Positions 1 through 8,489 of a DNA stretch of 13,069 nt are shown piece by piece. Position 1 is the first letter of the stretch, and every line of letters begins with the position of its first letter. Origin of the DNA: DASUAO01 sp046484625 (GTDB lineage: Bacteria > Actinomycetota > Acidimicrobiia > IMCC26256 > PALSA-555); the NCBI GenBank assembly GCA_046484625.1, contig JAWOIO010000198.1, forward strand, positions 1 through 13,069, written 5' to 3'. The notes beneath the pieces were generated by a model. The model saw only the letters and a program-made list of their open reading frames with translations. It was not told the DNA's origin and did no database searches. A program made the position numbers and the translations under genes.

Positions 1-180
1 GCCTTCGGGCACCACCTGGAACGCCAGGTGCGGGCCGCCCGGCACGACCGGCTCGAGGGAGATCCAGGTGGGTTCCCGGGATCGGACCGACGTCCCGAGG
101 ACGGCGGACCAGAACTCGACGAGCGGCTCGGGGTCGTTGCAGTCGATCGCCACGACGTCGAGGGTCCCGATCGGCTCCAC
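1..180 (-). CDS. VOC (glyoxalase-like) family protein, N-terminal part
   Basis: This frame stays open on the minus strand from a GTG at 180 to the window edge, giving 60 residues; the rest lies outside. It begins VEPIGTLDVVAIDCNDPEPL and continues with VEFWSAVLG, then a stretch ending HLAFQVVPEG. That is the first beta-alpha-beta unit of the vicinal oxygen chelate fold in its glyoxalase-6-like actinobacterial form, where 'D..DP..L..FW...LG' is typical. Members include dioxygenases, resistance proteins and many uncharacterised enzymes, so no substrate can be named. The GTG is preferred because a TACGCT box lies 7 nt before it (188-193) and no Shine-Dalgarno is visible, suggesting a leaderless message. 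It is divergent from cbs. Confidence 0.75.
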   Translation of the reverse strand, partial: MEPIGTLDVVAIDCNDPEPLVEFWSAVLGTSVRSREPTWISLEPVVPGGPHLAFQVVPEG

Positions 181-224
181 GCAGGGCAGCGTAGGCCGCG
201 ACGCGTGCCGGGTACCGTGGTCCC
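181..224. promoter_or_regulatory. Divergent, overlapping promoters of the VOC gene and cbs
   Basis: The 44-bp gap carries a -10-like TACGCT on the minus strand (188-193, 7 nt from the VOC GTG) and TACCGT on the plus strand (213-218, 6 nt from the cbs GTG). Neither start has a Shine-Dalgarno. The boxes face each other, and the -35 position of each falls on or next to the other's -10. The two promoters would therefore compete for polymerase. The boxes are seen in the sequence; their use is inferred. Confidence 0.5.
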
Positions 225-1649
225 GTGACCACACCCCGCACCGGCGACGAATCCGACGAACCGCAGATCGCCGACTCGCTCCTCGACCTCGTCGGCAACA
301 CACCGCTGGTTCGGCTCAAGCGCGTGGGATCCGACCTCGCGTGCGATCTCGTCGCGAAGGTCGAGATGCTGAACCCGGGGGGGAGCGTGAAGGACCGACC
401 CGCGATCGCGATGATCGACGCGGCTGAGCGGTCCGGGGAGCTCGTCCCGGGCGGGACGATCGTGGAGCCGACGTCCGGCAACACCGGGGTCGGGCTCGCC
501 ATCGTTGCCGCGCAACGCGGGTACCGGTGCGTCTTCGTGATGTCCGACAAGATGAGCGACGAGAAGGTCGCGCTCCTGCGCGCGTACGGCGCCGAGGTCG
601 TCGTGTGCCCGACGGCGGTTCCGCCCGAGCACCCCGACTCGTACTACTCCGTCGCCGACCGGCTCACCGCGGAGATCCCGAACGCGTACCGCCCCAACCA
701 GTACTACAACCAGGCCAACCCGGCCGAGCACGAGCGCACCACGGGACCCGAGATCTGGGAGCAGACGGCCGGTCGCATCACCCACTTCGTCGCTGGCATC
801 GGGACCGGCGGGACGATCACGGGTGTGGCGCGCTACTTGAAGTCGAAGAACCCCGACATCCAGATCATCGGTGCCGACCCCGAGGGCTCGGTCTACTCGG
901 GTGGCACCGGACGGCCGTACCTCGTCGAGGGGGTCGGCGAGGACTTCTGGCCGCCGACGCACGATCACTCGATCGTCGACCGGACGATCCTCGTCACCGA
1001 CACCGAGTCGTTCCTCGCGGCCCGGCGCGTCACGCGCGAGGAGGGGCTGCTCATCGGAGGCTCGTGCGGGACCGCGGTGCACGCGGCGCTCGTCGTTGGC
1101 GCCGAGCTCGGCCCCGAGGATCTCGTGGTGGTGCTGCTCCCCGACTCCGGGCGCGGCTATCTCTCGAAGATCTACAACGACGAGTGGATGATGCGCTTCG
1201 GCTTCCTGCGCGCCGACGGTCCCACCGTCGGCGACGTGCTCGAAGCCAAGAGCGTGGCCGACCGCGCCGAGGCGATCCCGAACCTCGTCCTGGTGACCCC
1301 CGACGAGCCGGCCCGGCGCGGGTTCTCGCTGATGCGAGACCTCGGCGTGTCGCAGGTGATCGTGAGCGTGAGCAAGGAGCAGCCGCTCGCCGCCAAGGAG
1401 GTGAGCGGGACGCTCTCGGAGCTCGAGCTTATGGACAAGGCGTTCCGGGATCCGTCCGTCCTCGACCGACCGGCGGTGGAGGTGATGGAGCCGGCGATGC
1501 CCATGGTCGGGATCGGCGAGACCGTCAGCGACGTCGTCGACCGCCTCGACACCGCGTCGTCGGTCCTCGTGCTCGACGGTGGCCACCCGATCGGGGTCGT
1601 CACCCGATCCGACGTGCTCAGCTTCCTCGCGGCACGTTCCCCCGGATAG
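225..1649 (+). CDS. cbs: Cystathionine beta-synthase with C-terminal CBS-domain pair
   Basis: This 474-aa PLP enzyme should condense homocysteine with serine (or release H2S from related substrates) to give cystathionine in the cytosol. The fold-type II catalytic domain spans about residues 18-325. It shows the PLP lysine in NPGGSVKDRPA (K56), the substrate loop PTSGNTGVG (83-90), the phosphate-binding loop GTGGTITG (193-200) and the GGSCGTAVHAAL segment near 278-289. About 335-395 and 415-470 form two CBS modules, the second ending HPIGVVTRSDVLSFLAA. In relatives these modules are regulatory or structural. No N-terminal haem-binding extension is present, as usual in bacteria. The GTG start follows TACCGT by 6 nt without a Shine-Dalgarno, consistent with leaderless translation. 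The metB-type gene follows after 24 nt, probably in one transcript. Confidence 0.95.
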   Translation: MTTPRTGDESDEPQIADSLLDLVGNTPLVRLKRVGSDLACDLVAKVEMLNPGGSVKDRPAIAMIDAAERSGELVPGGTIVEPTSGNTGVGLAIVAAQRGYRCVFVMSDKMSDEKVALLRAYGAEVVVCPTAVPPEHPDSYYSVADRLTAEIPNAYRPNQYYNQANPAEHERTTGPEIWEQTAGRITHFVAGIGTGGTITGVARYLKSKNPDIQIIGADPEGSVYSGGTGRPYLVEGVGEDFWPPTHDHSIVDRTILVTDTESFLAARRVTREEGLLIGGSCGTAVHAALVVGAELGPEDLVVVLLPDSGRGYLSKIYNDEWMMRFGFLRADGPTVGDVLEAKSVADRAEAIPNLVLVTPDEPARRGFSLMRDLGVSQVIVSVSKEQPLAAKEVSGTLSELELMDKAFRDPSVLDRPAVEVMEPAMPMVGIGETVSDVVDRLDTASSVLVLDGGHPIGVVTRSDVLSFLAARSPG

Positions 1650-1673
1650 GGAGTGGGGGGTAGGCGCATCGAG

Positions 1674-2831
1674 ATGAACGACTTCGAGGGGTCCGGATTC
1701 GAGACGCGGGCGATCCACGTCGGCCAGGAACCGGACCCGGTCACCGGCGCGGTCGTCACCCCCATCAGCCTGGCGACGACGTTCGCCCAGGACGAGGTCG
1801 GCAAGCACGGCGGTTTCGAGTACGCCCGCACCGGGAACCCGACGCGCCGAGCGCTCGAGACCTGCGTCGCGTCGCTCGAAGGGGCGTCGCACGGGCTCGC
1901 GTTCGCCAGCGGGATGGCCGCCGAGGACACCGTGCTGCGCGCGCTCGTGGGTCCGGGGGACCACGTCGTGATCCCGAACGACGCCTACGGCGGCACGTAC
2001 CGGCTCGTGGCGCGGGTCTTCGCGGCGATGGGCGTCGAGTGGACGGCGGCCGATCCCAACGATGCCGACGCGCTCACTGCGGCGATGCAGGCGCGCACCA
2101 AGGTCGTGTGGGTCGAGACGCCGACGAACCCCATGCTCACAGTGGTGGACATCCGCGCGGTCGCCGCCGCCGCCCACGCGGCCGGGGCGCGACTTGTCGT
2201 CGACAACACCTTCGCGACGCCCTACCTTCAGACGCCGCTCGCCGAGGGCGCCGACGTCGTGGTCCACTCGAGCACGAAGTACCTCGGCGGCCACTCCGAC
2301 GTCGTCGGGGGATTCGTGGCCACGAACGACGCGGTCGTCGCCGAGCAGCTCGCGTTCCTCCAGAACGCCGTCGGCGCGGTGCCCTCTCCGTTCGACTGCT
2401 ACCTCGTGCTGCGGGGGGTGAAGACCCTCGGTGTCCGGATGGATCGCCACGGTGCTGCCGCCGCGGCCGTCGTCGAGATGCTCGAAGCCCATCCCGCGGT
2501 CGGCCGCGTGCTGTGGCCGGGATTGCCGGGGCACCCGGGCCACGAGGTCGCGTGTCGCCAGATGCGGGGCTTCGGCGGGATGGTGAGCTTCCTCGCCGCG
2601 GGCGGTGAGGAAGCGGCGCTCGCCGTCGTTGCGGCGACGAGGGTGTTCACGCTCGCCGAATCTCTCGGCGCGGTGGAGTCGCTGATCGAGCACCCGGCCC
2701 GGATGACCCACGCATCGGCGGTCGACTCGCCGCTCGCCGTCGACCCCGCGTTGGTGCGCCTGTCGGTCGGGCTCGAGTCCATCGACGACCTCGTCGCCGA
2801 CCTGCGGACGGCCCTCGACTCCGTCGGCTGA
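1674..2831 (+). CDS. metB: Cystathionine gamma-synthase/gamma-lyase family PLP enzyme
   Basis: This is a Cys/Met-metabolism PLP enzyme of 385 aa, the usual family length. Visible marks are YARTGNPTR (50-58), FASGMAAE (78-84), the PLP aspartate in VVDNTFATP (D177), and the Schiff-base lysine in HSSTKYLGGHSDV (K202). The C-terminus carries the family's SLGAVESLIEHPARMTHAS stretch. The family covers both cystathionine gamma-synthase and gamma-lyase, which sequence alone does not separate reliably. Next to cbs, a gamma-lyase role splitting cystathionine to cysteine (reverse transsulfuration) is at least as likely as the MetB reaction. ATG 1674 is chosen for homology; a GTG at 1653 would add seven poorly conserved residues. 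A GGGGGG run about 13 nt upstream is the only ribosome-site candidate. It converges with sdhB, leaving an 18-bp gap. Confidence 0.93.
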   Translation: MNDFEGSGFETRAIHVGQEPDPVTGAVVTPISLATTFAQDEVGKHGGFEYARTGNPTRRALETCVASLEGASHGLAFASGMAAEDTVLRALVGPGDHVVIPNDAYGGTYRLVARVFAAMGVEWTAADPNDADALTAAMQARTKVVWVETPTNPMLTVVDIRAVAAAAHAAGARLVVDNTFATPYLQTPLAEGADVVVHSSTKYLGGHSDVVGGFVATNDAVVAEQLAFLQNAVGAVPSPFDCYLVLRGVKTLGVRMDRHGAAAAAVVEMLEAHPAVGRVLWPGLPGHPGHEVACRQMRGFGGMVSFLAAGGEEAALAVVAATRVFTLAESLGAVESLIEHPARMTHASAVDSPLAVDPALVRLSVGLESIDDLVADLRTALDSVG

Positions 2832-2849
2832 GCCCGCCCCTGCGTCTCG

Positions 2850-3611
2850 CTACGGCTGGCTGGCGAGGCGGCGCTGCTTGAGCTGGGCGCGGATGTAGTC
2901 GCGGTTCATCAGCGCGATGAAGTCGAGCGAGATCTCCTTCGGACACGCGGCCTCGCACTCGCCGTGGTTGGTGCACGAGCCGAACCACGTCTCCATCTCG
3001 TTGACCATCGCAATGGTGCGGTTCCAGCGCTCCGGCTGACCCTGGGGGAGCAGGTTGAGGTGCTGGAGCTTCGCGGCGGTGAAGAGCTGCGCGGCGCCGT
3101 TCGGGCACGCCGCGACGCAGGCACCACATCCGATGCACGCGGCGGCGTCCATGGAGGCGTCGGCAACCTCCTTGGGGACAAGGATCAGGTTGGCGTCGGG
3201 TGCCGTGCCGGTGGGCGCGGTGATGTAGCCGCCGGCCTCGACGATCCGGTCGAACGCGGAACGGTCGACGCAGAGGTCCTTGATGATCGGGAATGCCGCC
3301 GCCCGCCACGGCTCGACGGTGATGTGCGCGCCGTCCTCGAACTTGCGCATGTGGAGCTGGCAGGTCGCGGTGCCGAGCTCGGGCCCGTGGGCCCGACCGT
3401 TGATCATCATCGAGCAGGATCCGCAGATGCCCTCACGGCAGTCGTGGTCGAAGGCGACCGCTTCGGTTCCCTCGGTGACGAGGCGCTCGTTGAGCACGTC
3501 GATGAGCTCGAGGAACGACATGTCAGGGCTGACATCGTCGACCTCGTAGGTCTGGAACGCGCCGGACGCATCGGGTCCGTCTTGACGCCACAGCTTGAGC
3601 GTGACCTTCAC
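2850..3611 (-). CDS. sdhB: Succinate dehydrogenase iron-sulfur subunit
   Basis: This 253-aa subunit passes electrons from the SdhA flavin to quinone. The N-terminal plant-type ferredoxin domain shows DCREGICGSC (C58, C63, C66) and C84 for the [2Fe-2S] cluster. The C-terminal alpha-helical ferredoxin domain shows CIGCGACVAACP (C159, C162, C165, C169) and CTNHGECEAACP (C213, C219, C223). By homology C159/C162/C165/C223 bind [4Fe-4S] and C169/C213/C219 bind [3Fe-4S]. The GTG start begins VKVTLKLWRQ. It is set by an AGGAGAAG ribosome site 4 nt upstream that overlaps the sdhA stop. It is the last gene of sdhC-sdhA-sdhB, 10 nt after sdhA. All cluster cysteines are present. Confidence 0.96.
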   Translation of the reverse strand: MKVTLKLWRQDGPDASGAFQTYEVDDVSPDMSFLELIDVLNERLVTEGTEAVAFDHDCREGICGSCSMMINGRAHGPELGTATCQLHMRKFEDGAHITVEPWRAAAFPIIKDLCVDRSAFDRIVEAGGYITAPTGTAPDANLILVPKEVADASMDAAACIGCGACVAACPNGAAQLFTAAKLQHLNLLPQGQPERWNRTIAMVNEMETWFGSCTNHGECEAACPKEISLDFIALMNRDYIRAQLKQRRLASQP

Positions 3612-3621
3612 CTGACTTCTC

Positions 3622-5543
<1,922 letters not shown>

Positions 5544-5547
<4 letters not shown>

Positions 5548-6359
5548 CTGGTGACCACCCCGGTTGTGATGAGGAGCGGCATGCTGATGTTGCCTGCCGT
5601 GATGACGACCGCGAAGGCGATCGCGAAGGTGCGCCGCCACTGGTTCCAGCGGGGGTTGTTGAGCCCGAGGCTCTGGAACATCGACCACAGCCCGTGGAAG
5701 AGGTGCAGTCCGAGCGCGAGCATCGCGACGATGTACATCGCCGCGACCGGTTCCCGTTCGAAGGAGTTGAAGAGGTTGTCGTAGACCTCACCGCGCACGA
5801 AGTCGGGGTTGGTCGTGCCCCACGTGAGGTCCATGAGGTGGAAGATCACGAAGAGGGCGACGATGACACCGGTCCAGCGCATCGTGCGCGACGCGAAGCT
5901 GGCTGCCACGTAGTCCCGGTGGGACTGGTAGCGCACCGGGCGCGCCTTGCGGTTCATCGCGGTGAGCTGGGCGGCGGCGGTGATGTGGATCGCGACCGCG
6001 GCGATCAGCCCGATCCGCAGGCCCCAGAGGAGGACCGTCCGCGGGAACGCGGGCTCGCCCAGGTCGCGTAGCCACTCGGCGTACTCGTTGAGGTGCGACT
6101 CCCCGGTGAAGACCTTGAGGTTGCCGATCATGTGGGCGATGACGAAGCCGAAGAGCGCGATGCCGCTGAGCGCCATCAGCCACTTCTTGGCGACCGCCGA
6201 CCGGTAGAACTCGATCAGGAACGGGGCGGAGCGGGTGGGCGGCGCGACGGGCGCGCCCGTCGACCGCGTGAGCCGTTCGGCCGCATCGGCACCCTCGTGC
6301 TGCTCGGCCGTCGAGACGACCTCACCGTGGCCGACTGCGGTCCCTCCGGCCTTCGCCAT
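5544..6359 (-). CDS. sdhC: Succinate dehydrogenase cytochrome b membrane anchor (type B, single subunit)
   Basis: This 271-aa protein is the only membrane anchor of the complex. It shows five hydrophobic helices at about 59-83, 106-130, 161-182, 204-228 and 243-267. Histidines in the first four (H76, H125, H174 and H219 or H222) fit the di-haem type B anchor, the b558 family known from Bacillus and many actinobacteria. No sdhD is needed or seen. FYRSAVAKKWLMALSGIALF opens the conserved part. Before it lie about 48 residues rich in Ala, Gly and His, an unusually long cytoplasmic tail. The ATG follows AGGAGGGG by 3 nt; a longer frame upstream lacks such a site and is not preferred. First gene of the sdhCAB operon. 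Confidence 0.92.
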
Positions 6360-6408
6360 CAACCCCTCCTGGGCCTCACGTTGCGTGCCCTCGCTCGTAC
6401 CGACGCTA
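6360..6408 (-). promoter_or_regulatory. sdhCAB leader: ribosome site and possible -10 box
   Basis: On the minus strand AGGAGGGG (6363-6370) sits 3 nt before the sdhC ATG and fixes that start. A TAGCGT box at 6403-6408 could be the -10 of the operon promoter, giving a leader of roughly 35-40 nt. The ribosome site is clear; the -10 is tentative, with no convincing -35. Confidence 0.5.
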
Positions 6409-6497
6409 TCGCCGGGCACGGTCCGGACGCCGACTCGGGGCACCGATCCCGAGGCGGCCGCCGTCGTGGCGCCGGGGGACGTGCTCGCAGTGCCGGA

Positions 6498-6503
6498 TAA
6501 CCT
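6498..6503 (+). promoter_or_regulatory. -10 box of the AAA+ ATPase gene (leaderless type)
   Basis: TAACCT, inside GGATAACCT, lies exactly 6 nt before the ATG at 6510, and no Shine-Dalgarno is present. The same spacing recurs before cbs, the VWA gene and ftcD. Transcription would begin at or next to the start codon. Confidence 0.5.
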
Positions 6504-6509
6504 GCGGGC

Positions 6510-7919
6510 ATGTCACCTACCTCACGACCGGGAACACTTGGCGAGCTGCGCGCCCAGGGCTGGGTCTCGCGCCCGGTCAAGCAGGAGGTGCGTGAGCACG
6601 CGGCCGAGCGCATCGCGGCCGGACGACCCGTCATCGAAGGGGTCGTCGGGTTCGAGCAGACGGTCCTGCCGCAGGTGGAGAACGCCCTGCTGGCCGCGCA
6701 CGACCTGATCTTCCTCGGCGAGCGCGGCCAGGCGAAGACCCGCATGATCCGGGCGCTCGTCGAGCTGCTCGACGAGTGGATGCCGATCATCGCGGGGAGC
6801 GAGATCAACGATGATCCGTACGCACCTATCTCCCACCACGCCCGGGTGCTCGTCGCCGAGCGGGGCGACGAGACGCCGATCGAGTGGGTGCACCGGGAGC
6901 GCCGGTTCGGCGAGAAGCTCGCCACGCCCGACACGTCGATCGCCGACCTCATCGGCGAGGTCGACCCGATCAAGGTCGCCGAGGGCCGGTACCTCTCCGA
7001 CGAGCTCACCATCCACTACGGGCTGGTCCCGCGCACGAACCGCGGCATCTTCGCGATCAACGAGCTCCCCGACCTCGCCGAGCGGATCCAGGTGGGGCTG
7101 CTCAACGTGCTCGAGGAGCGCGACGTCCAGATCCGGGGCTACAAGATCCGCCTCCCCCTCGACCTGATGCTCGTGGCCTCGGCGAACCCCGAGGACTACA
7201 CCAACCGCGGTCGGATCATCACCCCGCTCAAGGACCGGTTCGGTGCCCAGATCCGCACCCACTACCCGCTCGACGTCGACGCCGAGATGGACGTCGTCGA
7301 GCAGGAGGCCGAGATCGCGCCCACCGACGGGATCCGGGTGGACGTCCCCGACTTCATGGCCGAGATCGTCTCGGCGATCAGCCAGAACGCCCGCCGGTCA
7401 CCGCACGTGAACCAGCGGTCCGGGGTGTCGGTCCGGATGTCCGTCGCGAACTACGAGACGATGGTTGCCAACGCGACCCGGAGAGCGTTGCGCAACGGCG
7501 AGGAGGACGTCGTCCCTCGCGTGAGCGACCTCGGCGCACTCGCGGCGAGCACGGCGGGGAAGATGGAGTTCGAGACCGTCGACGACGGCCGCGAGGAGCA
7601 GGTGCTCGACCGGATCGTCAGCGCCGCGACCCTCGAGACGTTCCGCAGTGCGTGCAGCCCGGAGAAGCTCACGGCGCTGGTCGCCGCGTTCGAAGGCGGG
7701 TTGGTCGTCCACACCGGCGACGACGTGCCGGCGTCGGAGTACGCCAAGCTGCTCTCCGAGCTCCCCGGGCTCTCCGACACGCTGGAGGAGCTCGAGATCG
7801 CGGAGTCCCCGGCCGGTGTGGCGTCGGCGGTCGAGTTCGTGCTCGAGGGCCTGCACCTGTCGAAGCGTCTCAACAAGGACGCCGTCGGCGGCAAGGCGTC
7901 CTACCGCGGTCGCGGCTGA
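6510..7919 (+). CDS. MoxR/magnesium-chelatase-like AAA+ ATPase paired with a VWA protein
   Basis: This 469-aa cytosolic AAA+ protein shows Walker A GERGQAKT (70-77), a Walker B-like strand GIFAINELPDL (N184, E185), sensor 1 in VASANPEDYTNRGR (N226), a likely arginine finger in PLKDRFGAQ (R243), and possible sensor 2 arginines in QRSGVSVRM (302-310). The long insert between Walker A and Walker B and the ELPDLAERIQVGLLNVLEER helix are typical of the MoxR/chelatase clade. Residues 380-469 form a helical C-terminal region. The usual Walker B Asp is Asn; from memory this occurs in relatives too, so the protein is probably not dead. Such ATPases act with VWA partners (CobS-CobT, RavA-ViaA) to remodel proteins or insert metals. 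The partner candidate is the VWA gene at 8490. No substrate can be named. Confidence 0.88.
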   Translation: MSPTSRPGTLGELRAQGWVSRPVKQEVREHAAERIAAGRPVIEGVVGFEQTVLPQVENALLAAHDLIFLGERGQAKTRMIRALVELLDEWMPIIAGSEINDDPYAPISHHARVLVAERGDETPIEWVHRERRFGEKLATPDTSIADLIGEVDPIKVAEGRYLSDELTIHYGLVPRTNRGIFAINELPDLAERIQVGLLNVLEERDVQIRGYKIRLPLDLMLVASANPEDYTNRGRIITPLKDRFGAQIRTHYPLDVDAEMDVVEQEAEIAPTDGIRVDVPDFMAEIVSAISQNARRSPHVNQRSGVSVRMSVANYETMVANATRRALRNGEEDVVPRVSDLGALAASTAGKMEFETVDDGREEQVLDRIVSAATLETFRSACSPEKLTALVAAFEGGLVVHTGDDVPASEYAKLLSELPGLSDTLEELEIAESPAGVASAVEFVLEGLHLSKRLNKDAVGGKASYRGRG

Positions 7920-7958
7920 CGCACCCCTTCCGCGCGCTCGCGTCGCGGCGCCAGACGG

Positions 7959-8324
7959 TCAGATCCCGCTGTCGCGCTCGTAGACGTTGCACGCCTGGTT
8001 CGCGAACCGGTTCACGTTCTCGACCGCGGTCTTGACCTCTGGGTCGTCGCGGATGTCCGGTTCCGTCTCGACCCGGCGCAGCGCGTCGACGAACGTCTCG
8101 GCGTCGTCGGCGATCTCCCTCGGAGCGGTCTCTGCGATCCGCTCCACGAGCGGCAGCTGACGCTCGACGTCGGCCTTCCCCGTCTTCTGGGCGCGCTCGA
8201 CCTCGGAGTTGTAGTCGTCGGCGGCCCGACAGAACGCCCGGGACGCCTCCGGCCGCGGCTCGGTCGAGCACGCCGCGCCGAGCACCGCGATCGCAGCGAC
8301 GACGAGGACGGGCCGGGTGCGCAC
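7959..8324 (-). CDS. Small putative lipoprotein of unknown function
   Basis: This 121-aa protein starts at a GTG. Residues 1-18 (MRTRPVLVVAAIAVLGAA) are a basic then hydrophobic signal peptide, followed by C19 in LGAACS, a slightly relaxed lipobox. The mature part is charged and mostly helical (Glu, Asp, Arg, Ala) with two further cysteines, C32 (FCRAADDY) and C112 (QACNVY). These bracket the domain and could form a disulfide outside the membrane. I do not recognise a family, though short lipoproteins with this Cys-helix-Cys pattern are familiar in actinobacteria. It converges with the AAA+ gene (39-bp gap) and diverges from the VWA gene, so it sits inside that pair. CAGACT lies 6 nt before the GTG as a possible -10. 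The third-position G/C bias supports a real gene. Confidence 0.75.
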   Translation of the reverse strand: MRTRPVLVVAAIAVLGAACSTEPRPEASRAFCRAADDYNSEVERAQKTGKADVERQLPLVERIAETAPREIADDAETFVDALRRVETEPDIRDDPEVKTAVENVNRFANQACNVYERDSGI

Positions 8325-8489
8325 GGCACGAGTCTGCCCACCCCGTCGTTCCCGTGACGGATCGCGCCCTCTCGCCGGTTCTCGTGACGCAATCGGCCCT
8401 CCGGAGGGCCGGAACGGTCACCGAAACCGGGGGCGGGGCGAGAACCGTCACCGGAACGGTGGGGGCGGTCGGACGGCTACCGTGCCCGC
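8325..8489. promoter_or_regulatory. Divergent promoter region of lipoprotein and VWA genes
   Basis: This 165-bp region carries a plus-strand TACCGT (8478-8483), 6 nt before the VWA ATG, and a minus-strand CAGACT (8331-8336), 6 nt before the lipoprotein GTG. Neither gene has a Shine-Dalgarno. A long inverted repeat fills the space between. The TACCGT box is the better of the two. Confidence 0.5.
8341..8464. repeat. 124-bp imperfect inverted repeat with internal 30-bp period
   Basis: The two 62-base arms meet without a spacer at 8402/8403. Aligning one with the reverse complement of the other gives 45 identities in 62 by hand count. The centre is the perfect 18-bp palindrome CGGCCCTCCGGAGGGCCG (8394-8411). 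Four GTGAC-centred motifs are placed symmetrically: CCGTGACGG (8352-8360) and TCGTGACGC (8382-8390) on the plus strand, and CGGTGACCG (8415-8423) and CGGTGACGG (8445-8453) on the minus strand. Each pair is exactly 30 bp apart. This could be a regulator-binding array for both flanking genes, a long RNA hairpin, or a REP/MITE-like element. No T tract follows, so a simple terminator is unlikely. Confidence 0.75.

Noticed and set aside
7920..7958. Possible terminator between the ATPase and lipoprotein genes
   Set aside because: Only short CCGCG/CGCGG complementarity in a GC-only stretch was found, which is not above expectation for this composition.
8341..8464. Intrinsic terminator reading of the inverted repeat
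   Set aside because: It lies upstream of both flanking genes (divergent starts), not after a stop, and has no T tract.
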